From JBBRDU01 sp038230335 (GTDB taxonomy: Bacteria > Verrucomicrobiota > Verrucomicrobiia > Chthoniobacterales > UBA10450), in NCBI GenBank assembly GCA_038230335.1, contig JBBRNL010000001.1, positions 186,001 to 250,000 on the forward strand: a stretch of 64,000 nucleotides of DNA, written 5' to 3'. Position numbers and translations under genes: made by a program. Below the pieces are notes generated by a model, which ran no database searches, was not told where the DNA came from, and saw only the letters and a list, made by a program, of their open reading frames with translations. The stretch's first letter is position 1; the number at the start of each line of letters is the position of its first letter. Below are positions 7,380 to 15,835 of the stretch, one piece after another.

Positions 7380-10300
7380 ATGATCCAACTGAAATCCGGC
7401 ATTTCGCCCTCCTCTCTCACCAAGTCGCGTAAATCCAGTGCGCGCCCCAAGCCGCAGTCGCGGAAGAAGAAGAGTGCCGGGCTGGCTTTCGAGCGAGTGT
7501 TCAGTGACCCCCATGTCGCGCCGTTCGATCAGACGGAATGGGAGCACCGCACGGCCGAGATCACGGATGACAGCGGCAAAGTAATCTTCAAACAGGAAGA
7601 GGTGGAGGTGCCGAAAAGCTGGACCGCGCTCGCCACCAAAATAGCGGTCTCGAAATATTTTTATGGCGATATCGCGAACGGAACCGATCCACACAAGGGC
7701 GGTCGCGAGACGTCGGTGCGCCAGCTCATTCATCGCGTCACGCGCACGATCACCGATTGCGGGTTCGCGGATGGCTATTTTGCGGACCGGAAGACCGCGG
7801 AAATCTTCTATGACGAGTTGACCTGGCTTTGCGTCAATCAATTCGGCGCCTTCAATTCACCGGTCTGGTTCAACGTCGGCCTGCATCATCAGTACGGCAT
7901 CGGGAAGGACGCGGGCGAAGGAAATTATTTTTACAATCGCGCGACCGGACAAGCCGAACGAGCCCGGACGCAATACGAGTATCCGCAGGGCAGCGCGTGC
8001 TTCATCCAATCGGTGGACGACACGATGGAAGACATCATGCGGCTGGCCATGAGCGAGGCCATGCTCTTTAAGTATGGCAGCGGGACCGGCTCCGATTTGT
8101 CCTCCCTCAGGTCGACGCGCGAAAAATTAAGCGGCGGCGGCAAGCCGAGCGGTCCGCTTTCTTTCCTGAAAGTCTACGACCAGGTGGCGAACGTGGTCAA
8201 AAGCGGCGGCAAAACGCGCCGGGCGGCCAAGATGAATACGCTGAAAGATTGGCATCCGGACATCGAAGAATTCATCGACGCCAAGCAAAAGGAAGAGAGG
8301 AAAGCGTGGGCGCTGATCGAACAAGGTTACGACGGCAGCTACAACGGCGAAGCCTACGGCTCGGTCATGTACCAGAATGAGAACCTGAGTGTCCGCGTGA
8401 GCGACGAGTTCATGGATGCGGCGGTGGAGGGGCGGGAATGGTGGACGCGCCGGGTGCGAAATGGCCAGCCCTGTGAATGCAAAGATGCGCGCACGCTTTT
8501 GCGCAAGGTGGCGGAGGGGACGCACGTCTGCGGTGATCCCGGGATGCAGTTCGATACGACCATTCACAAATGGCACACCTGCAAGGGGACGGACCGTCAG
8601 AATTCGACCAATCCCTGCTCGGAATATCTGTTCCTCGACAACACCGCGTGCAATCTCGCCTCGCTCAACCTGATGAAGTTCAAGCTGAGCGATGCCTCGT
8701 TCGACGTGGAGCGCTTCAAGGCGGCCGTGCGACTCTTTATCACGGCGCAGGAAATCATCGTTGATAACGCGAGTTATCCGATCAAAGACATCGCGGAAAA
8801 TTCACACATCTTTCGCACTCTCGGATTGGGCTACAGCAATCTCGGCTCGCTCATTATGAGCTACGGTTACGGCTACGATAGCGTGGAAGGCCGGGCCCTC
8901 TGCGGCGCGATCACTTCGATCATGACGGGCGAATCGTACGAGCAAAGTGCGTTGATGGCGCGCCAGATGGGTCCGTTCCCCGGATATCGCGACGCGCGCG
9001 CCAGTGGAGTGCCGAAACCCGTCTCGAAGGACAACATTTCTTCCATGCTGGATGTGATTGACCTGCATCGCGGTGCGGTCAGTGAAATTCCGGACATCGA
9101 AGAATTCGCCTATTTAAAAGAGGAAGCGGCCCGCACCTGGGAACGAGCGGCCCGTTTGGGACGGCGCCACGGATATCGGAACGCGCAGGTGACGGTGCTC
9201 GCGCCGACCGGCACGATCAGTTTTTTAATGGATTGCGATACGACCGGGATCGAGCCCGACCTGGCCCTCGTGAAATACAAACTGCTGGCCGGCGGAGGCA
9301 TGCTCAAGATAGTGAACCAGACGGTGAAACCGGCCCTGGAACGACTCGATTACAATTCGGATGAGATTGAACGGATCCTCGCGCACGTCGACGCGTTCGA
9401 TACGATCGAGGACATTCTCGACTCGGATGGCTCGACCATTTCATCCGGACTGAAGCCCGAGCATCTTTCGATTTTTGATTGCGCTTTCACGCCGCACAAA
9501 GGCGAACGATCTCTCAGTTACATGGCGCACTTGCGCATGATGGCGGCGGCTCAGCCATTCCTGAGCGGTGCCATTTCCAAAACCGTGAATCTGCCGGAGT
9601 CGGCCTCAGTCGATGAAATCGTGAACACCTACGTGGAAGGATGGCGCCTCGGTCTGAAATCGATCGCGATTTACCGCGAAGGGTCGAAACGTTCCGCGCC
9701 GCTTAATACGCGCAAGACGAAGGACATGGGCGGAAAGATGGAAGTGGAAGTGGCGCTCGACGTGACCATGGACCGGGAAGATTTCCAGAAAAGGATTCTG
9801 GATCTGGAGGAAGAGCTGACCACCTTGCGCGGCCGCGTTGATCAACCGATTCGGCACCGCATGTCGGATACGCGCATGTCGCTGACGCACAAATTCGAGA
9901 TCGCCGGGCACGAAGGTTATATCACGGTCGGCTTGTACGAAGACGGCCAGCCGGGTGAACTTTTTATCCACATGGCCAAGGAGGGGAGCACGATCGGCGG
10001 CTTGATGGATACGGTCGGTACTTTGACCTCTGTCGCGTTGCAGTACGGTGTTCCGCTGGAGAGCCTTGTCAAAAAATTCGCCTATCAACGGTTTGAGCCA
10101 AGTGGGTTCACCAAAAATCCCGATATTCGCAACGCCACCAGCATTACCGATTACGTCTTCCGCTGGCTCGGCTGTCAGTTCATCAAAGGATACAAGGAAG
10201 CCACTTCACCGAGTCGCGGACAAACGGAGCTGCCCCTCAAGGAGATCGGAGAGATGGAGAAGAAAGCGCTCAACCGGCCCGTCTCTGATCTGTCACGCAC

Positions 10301-10520
10301 GGGGGAAAAGGAACTGATCGATGTCATTACCAATCACGTTTCGAATGATGGCGCCCCGCAGGGCGCGGGCCACGGCCAGAGCCACGCCGACCGGGTGAAA
10401 GAAGCGCTCGGCAGCATGTTCATGGATGTCATGTGCTCGGTTTGCGGGGGCGATAAGGTGATTCGCGCGGGTGCCTGCGGCCTGTGCACAGATTGCGGGA
10501 CCAGCCAGGGCTGCAGTTAG
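7380..10520 (+). CDS. nrdJ: B12-dependent (class II) ribonucleotide reductase
   Basis: A 1046-residue adenosylcobalamin-dependent enzyme that reduces ribonucleotides to deoxyribonucleotides for DNA synthesis, independent of oxygen. The active site is complete: redox cysteine in GSACFIQSV (C207), N411-P-C413-S-E415 with the thiyl-radical cysteine, and the second redox cysteine C424 in ACNLASLNL. A TSCPD domain covers about 838-930. The C-terminal tail carries several CxxC pairs (about 1019-1045, CSVCGGDK and CGLCTDCG) that pass electrons from thioredoxin and may bind metal. ATG at 7380 has no clear Shine-Dalgarno. A candidate NrdR box pair lies upstream. No B12 riboswitch is visible. No other nrd gene lies in the window. 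Confidence 0.97.
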   Translation: MIQLKSGISPSSLTKSRKSSARPKPQSRKKKSAGLAFERVFSDPHVAPFDQTEWEHRTAEITDDSGKVIFKQEEVEVPKSWTALATKIAVSKYFYGDIANGTDPHKGGRETSVRQLIHRVTRTITDCGFADGYFADRKTAEIFYDELTWLCVNQFGAFNSPVWFNVGLHHQYGIGKDAGEGNYFYNRATGQAERARTQYEYPQGSACFIQSVDDTMEDIMRLAMSEAMLFKYGSGTGSDLSSLRSTREKLSGGGKPSGPLSFLKVYDQVANVVKSGGKTRRAAKMNTLKDWHPDIEEFIDAKQKEERKAWALIEQGYDGSYNGEAYGSVMYQNENLSVRVSDEFMDAAVEGREWWTRRVRNGQPCECKDARTLLRKVAEGTHVCGDPGMQFDTTIHKWHTCKGTDRQNSTNPCSEYLFLDNTACNLASLNLMKFKLSDASFDVERFKAAVRLFITAQEIIVDNASYPIKDIAENSHIFRTLGLGYSNLGSLIMSYGYGYDSVEGRALCGAITSIMTGESYEQSALMARQMGPFPGYRDARASGVPKPVSKDNISSMLDVIDLHRGAVSEIPDIEEFAYLKEEAARTWERAARLGRRHGYRNAQVTVLAPTGTISFLMDCDTTGIEPDLALVKYKLLAGGGMLKIVNQTVKPALERLDYNSDEIERILAHVDAFDTIEDILDSDGSTISSGLKPEHLSIFDCAFTPHKGERSLSYMAHLRMMAAAQPFLSGAISKTVNLPESASVDEIVNTYVEGWRLGLKSIAIYREGSKRSAPLNTRKTKDMGGKMEVEVALDVTMDREDFQKRILDLEEELTTLRGRVDQPIRHRMSDTRMSLTHKFEIAGHEGYITVGLYEDGQPGELFIHMAKEGSTIGGLMDTVGTLTSVALQYGVPLESLVKKFAYQRFEPSGFTKNPDIRNATSITDYVFRWLGCQFIKGYKEATSPSRGQTELPLKEIGEMEKKALNRPVSDLSRTGEKELIDVITNHVSNDGAPQGAGHGQSHADRVKEALGSMFMDVMCSVCGGDKVIRAGACGLCTDCGTSQGCS

Positions 10521-10541
10521 TCCCTTGCCAAAAATCTCTAC

Positions 10542-10617
10542 CCACGTCCGCCCCGGCGTAGAGAACCGATTCTAGAGCGTTATGCGCGGCCTGCGTTGGA
10601 CAGGCGCGCGGACGTGG
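10542..10617 (+). ncRNA. Candidate structured RNA with long closing stem
   Basis: Perfect 10-nt inverted arms CCACGTCCGC (10542-10551) and GCGGACGTGG (10608-10617) enclose two smaller hairpins: AGAA-CCGA-TTCT at 10562-10573, and a GC-rich stem between GCGGCCTG and CAGGCGCGC at about 10585-10609 that partly competes with the closing stem. The whole could fold as a three-way junction. It lies between nrdJ and the acyl-CoA dehydrogenase gene. It could be a small RNA, a 3'-end structure of the nrdJ mRNA, or a repeat element. No known riboswitch class is recognised. Confidence 0.35.
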
Positions 10618-10638
10618 CTAAATTCTGGGCCGGCCGTT

Positions 10639-10668
10639 CCTCCGACGCCGGAGGGACTTTAATTTTTT
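10639..10668 (+). terminator. Candidate intrinsic terminator after nrdJ
   Basis: CCTCCG (10639-10644) pairs with CGGAGG (10649-10654) across a four-base loop, followed by a T-rich run (CTTTAATTTTTT) up to 10668. It ends 17 nt before the next start codon, so it could also fold in that gene's leader. Confidence 0.55.
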
Positions 10669-10685
10669 AAGGGAATCTTTTTTCT

Positions 10686-12461
10686 ATGACCGAAACTGAA
10701 GCGCAACGCCAAAAGGAAATCGAGCAGGCGGAAGAGCTGCTTTTTGCCGGCCCACAGGCCCTCGGATTCGCCAAGGGACTTTTTCTTGGCCAGTTTGTGT
10801 CCGATTGGGTGATGCCTTACCCGCGCATTCCCGCGGCCCAGCAGACCCAACTCGACAATGCGATGGTCGAGGTGCGCAAGTTTCTGGATGAAGGCCTGGA
10901 TGCGGCCGCGATCGACCAAGCAGCGGACATTCCTCGTAGCGTGATCGACGGCTTGGGCAGGGTCGGCGTGCTCGGCATGACGGCGCCGAAGGAGTTTGGC
11001 GGCCATGGGTTTTCGCAAATGGCGAATTGCCACATCCTGGAGGAACTGGGCAGCCGCTGTGCTTCCACTTCCGTTTTTGTTAACGCGCACCACTCCATCG
11101 GGATCCGCGCGCTGCTTTTATTTGGCACGCACGCGCAAAAGCAAACGTGGTTGCCGAAACTGGTCTCGGGTGAACAGCTGGCGGCCTTCGCGCTGACCGA
11201 GCAGAATGCCGGATCGGACGCGGCCAATGTGCAATTGGAAGCGCGCCCGAGCGCGGATGGTTCGCATTACATTTTGAACGGCGAAAAACGTTACATTACC
11301 AACGCGGCCATCGCGCAGGTGCTGACGGTGATGGCGCGCACGCCCGTTCCCGGATCGGACAAGACTTCGATCACAGCTTTCCTGGTCACGCCCGACATGC
11401 CGGGATTCACCATGCTCGAGCCGCGCATGCCGAAACTCGGGATCCGCGGAACGGCCACCGGCCGCTTCGCTTTGCGAGACGTGAAGGTGCCGAAGGAAAA
11501 CGTCCTGGGCCCGCTCGGCAAGGGTTTACGGGTCGCGCTGACGGTGCTCGATTTCGGGCGCACGACTTTCGGTGCCTGTTGCACCGGTGCGGCCAAGACC
11601 TGCTTGCGCCTCGCCGTCGCGCATGCCAACAGCCGCAAGCAATTCAACAAGACGCTCGGCGAATTTCACCTCGTCCAAAAGAAAATCGCGCGCATGGCGG
11701 CGGACGCCTACGCCATGGATGCGATGACCACGATCACCGCTTCTCTGATTGATCGTGGACTGGAAGATTACATGCTCGAGACGGCCATGCTCAAGGTCTT
11801 CACGACGGAGCGCCTGTGGGAAGCGGTCAATGACACATTTCAAATTTACGGCGGCTCCGCCTATTTCAACGATCAACCGATCGAGCGAATGCTGCGCGAT
11901 GCGCGCATTAATCAAATCGGCGAAGGCAGCAACGAAGTGCTGACTTCATTCGTCGCCCTGGTGGGAATGCGTGGCCCCGGCATGGAGTTCAAGGAAATTC
12001 ACGATACCATGATGAAACCGCTCGGCGGCCGGCTCGGCAAGGCATGGACCGCTGGCATGAACCGGTTAGGCGCGGCCGTGCGCGTGCCGAGTGTTCCTAT
12101 CCAAAGCGCCGAACTGCGCGCCTTCGGTTCGCAACTCGGCCGCTTGATCTGGCGCTTTAATATTGCGGTGAACCGCTCGCTCATCGCCTACCGCGAGCCC
12201 ATTATGGACATGCAACTGGTGCAGGAACGCCTGGCCGGCGTGGCCATTGAGCTATTCGCATCGGCCTGCGTGATCGCACGCTGGGATAGCGAGATCCAGT
12301 CGTCCTATCGAAACGGAGGCTCGGCTTCGACGCAACATCGCGCGGCGGATCTCTTCCTGCGTCAATCCTTCCGCCGCATTCGCACGTTTCTGGCCGGTCT
12401 CAACGAAAATGACGACGCGGCCATCCTGAAGACAGCGAAGTCACTGCTCGCGAACAAGTAA
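10686..12461 (+). CDS. Acyl-CoA dehydrogenase (long, 591 aa)
   Basis: A flavoprotein that introduces the alpha-beta double bond into acyl-CoA in beta-oxidation, passing electrons to ETF. Seen: FALTEQNAGSDAANV (about 162-176, FAD/acyl binding), KRYITNAAIAQV (about 201-212), the helical C-terminal FAD domain with QIYGGSAYFNDQPIERMLRD (about 388-407), and INQIGEGSNEVL, whose Glu sits where the catalytic base of the family lies. The extra 170 C-terminal residues give a length like the very-long-chain/ACAD9 type rather than the usual 380 aa short forms, so a long-chain acyl substrate is likely but not shown. It stands alone between nrdJ and the glycan region. Confidence 0.9.
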   Translation: MTETEAQRQKEIEQAEELLFAGPQALGFAKGLFLGQFVSDWVMPYPRIPAAQQTQLDNAMVEVRKFLDEGLDAAAIDQAADIPRSVIDGLGRVGVLGMTAPKEFGGHGFSQMANCHILEELGSRCASTSVFVNAHHSIGIRALLLFGTHAQKQTWLPKLVSGEQLAAFALTEQNAGSDAANVQLEARPSADGSHYILNGEKRYITNAAIAQVLTVMARTPVPGSDKTSITAFLVTPDMPGFTMLEPRMPKLGIRGTATGRFALRDVKVPKENVLGPLGKGLRVALTVLDFGRTTFGACCTGAAKTCLRLAVAHANSRKQFNKTLGEFHLVQKKIARMAADAYAMDAMTTITASLIDRGLEDYMLETAMLKVFTTERLWEAVNDTFQIYGGSAYFNDQPIERMLRDARINQIGEGSNEVLTSFVALVGMRGPGMEFKEIHDTMMKPLGGRLGKAWTAGMNRLGAAVRVPSVPIQSAELRAFGSQLGRLIWRFNIAVNRSLIAYREPIMDMQLVQERLAGVAIELFASACVIARWDSEIQSSYRNGGSASTQHRAADLFLRQSFRRIRTFLAGLNENDDAAILKTAKSLLANK

Positions 12462-12494
12462 TCTGTTCGTTTCCGGTCCGTGCGCGGCGCTCGA

Positions 12495-13763
12495 TTATTT
12501 TAAAATGTGCAAGGCGCGAAACAGGCCTTCACTGACGAGTTCGTAGAGCGGGTATTGCACGAACAGGATTGAATATTGCCGCAGCTCGACCGCGCAGATG
12601 AACGCAATGGCGGCGGCGAAGACGAGGGTGCGCCGTTGACGCAGGGGCGCGATTAAACCAGCCAGAGCGCTGAGGGCGAGGAAGCGCAAGGGCACGTCCC
12701 ACATGTTGGCGTAGCGCAGATTCATCCCGTACTTCAAATTGCACATGACGAGATAGCTGCCCGCGATGAACACGAGCATGAATAATTCGGGCCGCTTCGT
12801 TCGATCGATCCGGAAAACAGCGCCGATGGCCAGAAGCAGGATGATCGGACTAACGAGAAGCAGATCGGCTAGGTAGCGGTGCCACGGGCCATCCCCCGTT
12901 TTGATGGCATAAGGCAGTTCGAAGTTTTTCGTGATGAGTAAACGGTATGTGCCAAAAAGGACGTCAACGCCTCCGGCGAGGAAGACCAGGGTAACCACTC
13001 CGAGGATTGGTCCCAAAACAGTAGCAATGAGCAGCTCGGGACTGACTGTTCCGTAGCGCAGCCAGCGATTGGCCACGAGCACGAGCACGATCGCGATCCA
13101 GACAAAGAAAGAATTCTCCTTGGTTAAAACAAGTAGAGCAAGCGAAGCGGTGTAACCCGCCAACCAGCCCCAATGCCGGGGGGCGTGCAGGTTTTCCCAC
13201 AACATCCAAAGTGTGAGCAGCGCCCAAAAGGTGAAAAACCCATCGACCAACGCATGCTGTGACATGTGGATCTGGGTAGGTGCCAGGGCCACCAGTGCGG
13301 TCAGCGCGACGGACCAAACAGGTCCGCGCATTCGCCAGGCCAGCACGGCCGCCACGGCCAGCGTGAGGATGCTGCAAAAGGACGCGACGTTCTTGAGAGA
13401 GGTGAGCTCTTCGGTGCGAAAGAAAGAGTGCCAGAGGTAGCCGGCCAGAATATAAAGGAAGCGCACCGGCGGGAGGATCGAGCCGGGCAGATGGATCTGC
13501 TTTTCGATGTAGCCGAGGACAATGTCCGGGTAATGGATCAAGCCCTTGGTGCTAACTTGCTCTACGTAGCCGCGATACAGTTCTTCATCAACGCCGACAA
13601 GACGCATGACATGCCACTTTGAAGTTGGATGCAGGAGAGCAAGGGAACGGAGCGGTCCAGATTCATCGAACAGGGCGGGCGGCAGCCGCAAGAACGCGCC
13701 GACCGTAAAGATCAGCGCAAGGGCGACGAGATATCTCTGCGCGGAACGGTTCACGGCTGGCAC
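12495..13763 (-). CDS. GT-C type membrane glycosyltransferase (GT39/ArnT-like)
   Basis: A 422-residue polytopic membrane protein with about ten hydrophobic segments. The first loop has an acidic pair (VGVDEELYRGY, about residues 57-67), the hallmark position of GT-C enzymes that use polyprenyl-phosphate sugars on the outer side of the inner membrane. TM segments such as LTLAVAAVLAWRM and LLIATVLGPILGVVTLVFL follow. The acceptor and sugar cannot be read from sequence. It converges on the acyl-CoA dehydrogenase gene (33-nt gap) and is divergent from the epimerase gene at 13879, at the left edge of the glycan region. Confidence 0.75.
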   Translation of the reverse strand: MPAVNRSAQRYLVALALIFTVGAFLRLPPALFDESGPLRSLALLHPTSKWHVMRLVGVDEELYRGYVEQVSTKGLIHYPDIVLGYIEKQIHLPGSILPPVRFLYILAGYLWHSFFRTEELTSLKNVASFCSILTLAVAAVLAWRMRGPVWSVALTALVALAPTQIHMSQHALVDGFFTFWALLTLWMLWENLHAPRHWGWLAGYTASLALLVLTKENSFFVWIAIVLVLVANRWLRYGTVSPELLIATVLGPILGVVTLVFLAGGVDVLFGTYRLLITKNFELPYAIKTGDGPWHRYLADLLLVSPIILLLAIGAVFRIDRTKRPELFMLVFIAGSYLVMCNLKYGMNLRYANMWDVPLRFLALSALAGLIAPLRQRRTLVFAAAIAFICAVELRQYSILFVQYPLYELVSEGLFRALHILK

Positions 13764-13878
13764 GCGCGTAGTTTACCGAGTTCGCTCCGGCTGACCAGAA
13801 GCAAGGAAGAGCGTTTCGCCATATGGTTGTAATCGACGTTGCATTGAAGGTAACCCCGGCACTTAATAGCCGCGCCGC

Positions 13879-14931
13879 ATGAAAATCATTCTGACCGGAG
13901 CGTGTGGGTTTGCTGGAAGCACGATTGCTTCAGCGTTGCTGGAGACGCGCGAAGGCCTTGAAATTATTGGGGTCGACAACCTGAGTCGGCCGGGCAGTGA
14001 GCTGAATCGAATCGCTCTGCAAAAAATAGGGGTTCCATTGCGGCACCTCGACATTCGCAGTGCGAGCGACATCTCCGCCCTCGAAACGGCGGACTGGGTG
14101 ATTGACGCCGCGGCCAACCCGAGCGTACTGGCAGGCGTGTCGGAAGGTGCGACCAGCCGCCAGCTGGTCGAACACAATCTGGTCGGGACGATCAATCTGC
14201 TCGAATATTGCAAGACGCATCGTGCTGGCTTTATTTTGCTCAGCACCAGCCGCGTCTATTCCATCTCCGCGTTGACCAGTTTAAAACTCGTCGTCAAAGA
14301 CCACGCCTATCGGCCGGCAGCGCAAAAAATTCGCGGGCTCACCTCGGCCGGTATCTCGGAAGCATTCTCAACCGAGCCGCCGCTCTCGCTTTATGGCGTG
14401 GCGAAACGCGCTTCGGAGCAGCTGGCGCTTGAATACGGGAACTCCTTTGGCTTCAACGTTTACATCAATCGATGCGGCGTGCTGGCCGGAGCGGGGCAGT
14501 TTGGAAAGGCCGATCAGGGTATTTTTTCGTTTTGGATTCACAGCTACAAATGGAAGAAGCCGCTGCAATACATCGGGTTCGGCGCGCAAGGTCACCAGGT
14601 GCGCGACATTCTGCATCCGCGAGATCTTGTGCCTGTGCTGCTTCGGCAAATGACGGGCCGCCCAGGTCCCTCGATCTGTAATTTCGGAGGAGGTGCCGCC
14701 AGCAGCATGTCGTTGCACCAGTTGAGTGCATGGTGTGCCGCGCGCTTTGGATCTCACAAAGTAAACCGCGGGCGACAGAAACGGCAGTTTGACCTCCCCT
14801 GGCTGGTCTTGGATTCGTCTCTCGCTGCCGAACAATGGAAATGGCGTCCTCAAACCAGCCGGGAAACCATTCTCGAGGAAATCGCGAGACACGCGGAACA
14901 GCATCCGGATTGGCTGCAGATCAGTCGCTGA
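13879..14931 (+). CDS. NAD-dependent nucleotide-sugar epimerase/dehydratase (extended SDR)
   Basis: A 350-residue extended short-chain dehydrogenase. The NAD-binding GACGFAG lies at residues 7-13 and the catalytic YxxxK at Y172-K176 (LYGVAKRASE), with a Ser/Thr-rich LLSTSRVYS strand before it. The C-terminal part has the nucleotide-sugar binding pattern (GHQVRDILHPRDLV) of GDP/CDP-sugar enzymes; the overall look is closest to CDP-paratose/tyvelose 2-epimerases, but the exact sugar is an inference. It is followed 56 nt later by a GT2 gene on the same strand, and together they would make and attach an activated sugar for envelope glycans. Confidence 0.85.
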   Translation: MKIILTGACGFAGSTIASALLETREGLEIIGVDNLSRPGSELNRIALQKIGVPLRHLDIRSASDISALETADWVIDAAANPSVLAGVSEGATSRQLVEHNLVGTINLLEYCKTHRAGFILLSTSRVYSISALTSLKLVVKDHAYRPAAQKIRGLTSAGISEAFSTEPPLSLYGVAKRASEQLALEYGNSFGFNVYINRCGVLAGAGQFGKADQGIFSFWIHSYKWKKPLQYIGFGAQGHQVRDILHPRDLVPVLLRQMTGRPGPSICNFGGGAASSMSLHQLSAWCAARFGSHKVNRGRQKRQFDLPWLVLDSSLAAEQWKWRPQTSRETILEEIARHAEQHPDWLQISR

Positions 14932-14987
14932 TTGGCCTTGGCCCGGCCGGCTTGCCGGTGGCATGAAGAAAGCTCTTCTTAAGGAGG

Positions 14988-15818
14988 ATGTTCCGGCGGA
15001 AACATGGCCACGCAGGGCGCCCTATTGATGGGCTGATCGACAGCAAAGAACTGGTGGCGGAACCCGGGCTTAATCTGCTGTCCGTGGTGATCCCGGCCCG
15101 CAATGAAGAGGGCTGCATCGCCGCGACGGTTGAGCATCTGCACCTTGAGTTGGAGATGCGTAGCGTCCCGCACCAAATCATCGTGGTGGACGACGCCAGC
15201 ACCGACAGCACCGTGAAAGTGTTGATGAATCTTCAGCCTAAAATCGCTCAGCTCGTTGTCGTGAAAAACGAGGGACCACACGGGTTCGGGCGCGCGGTTG
15301 TTCGCGGGATTGATGCCATGACGGGCGACGCGGTCGTTATCATGATGGCGGATGAATCGGACGATTGCCGTGACGTGGTTCGCTATTGGACGTTGCTCAA
15401 TGAAGGCTATGAATGTGTGTTTGGAAGCCGGTTTATGCGGGGCGGCGGCGTGATCGATTACCCGCCCATCAAGCTCTTTATCAATCGGTTGGCTAATCTG
15501 TTTGTCCGAATCATTTTCGGCTTCCGGTTAAACGACACGACCAATGCCTTCAAGGCTTATCGTAAGACGGTGATCGACGGTTGCCGTCCTCTCATTTCTC
15601 CTCATTTCAATATTACGGTGGAGATGCCGCTCAAAGCGATCACGCGCGGCTATTCATGGGTGAGCGTGCCGATCACGTGGCGCAATCGCCGCACCGGCGA
15701 ATCGAAGCTCAAACTGAAAGAGATGGGCAGCCGCTACCTCTTTATCTGCCTGTATCTTCTGCTGGAAAAATTCCTGAGCCGGGGAGATTACCGCAAGAAT
15801 TTTACATTCACTGCGTAA
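14988..15818 (+). CDS. Family 2 glycosyltransferase (DPM-like)
   Basis: A 276-residue cytoplasmic GT-A enzyme similar to dolichol/undecaprenyl-phosphate sugar transferases, which load a sugar on the lipid carrier used by GT-C enzymes. Seen: LSVVIPARNEEGCIAATV (about 31-48), the nucleotide-binding IIVVDDASTDST (about 65-76), MMADESDD in the place of the DxD motif (about 121-128), and TNAFKAYRK plus ITWRNRRTGESKL towards the C-terminus. AGGAGG directly abuts the ATG at 14988, which is very tight, so a later alternative start is possible. No C-terminal TM pair is obvious. The epimerase is upstream and a GT-C protein follows. Confidence 0.9.
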   Translation: MFRRKHGHAGRPIDGLIDSKELVAEPGLNLLSVVIPARNEEGCIAATVEHLHLELEMRSVPHQIIVVDDASTDSTVKVLMNLQPKIAQLVVVKNEGPHGFGRAVVRGIDAMTGDAVVIMMADESDDCRDVVRYWTLLNEGYECVFGSRFMRGGGVIDYPPIKLFINRLANLFVRIIFGFRLNDTTNAFKAYRKTVIDGCRPLISPHFNITVEMPLKAITRGYSWVSVPITWRNRRTGESKLKLKEMGSRYLFICLYLLLEKFLSRGDYRKNFTFTA

Positions 15819-15835
15819 GCGATCGCGCATTCGTC

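Noticed and set aside
7046..7380. Possible cobalamin riboswitch before nrdJ
   Set aside because: No B12-box or conserved core fold was found; the repeats there fit NrdR better.
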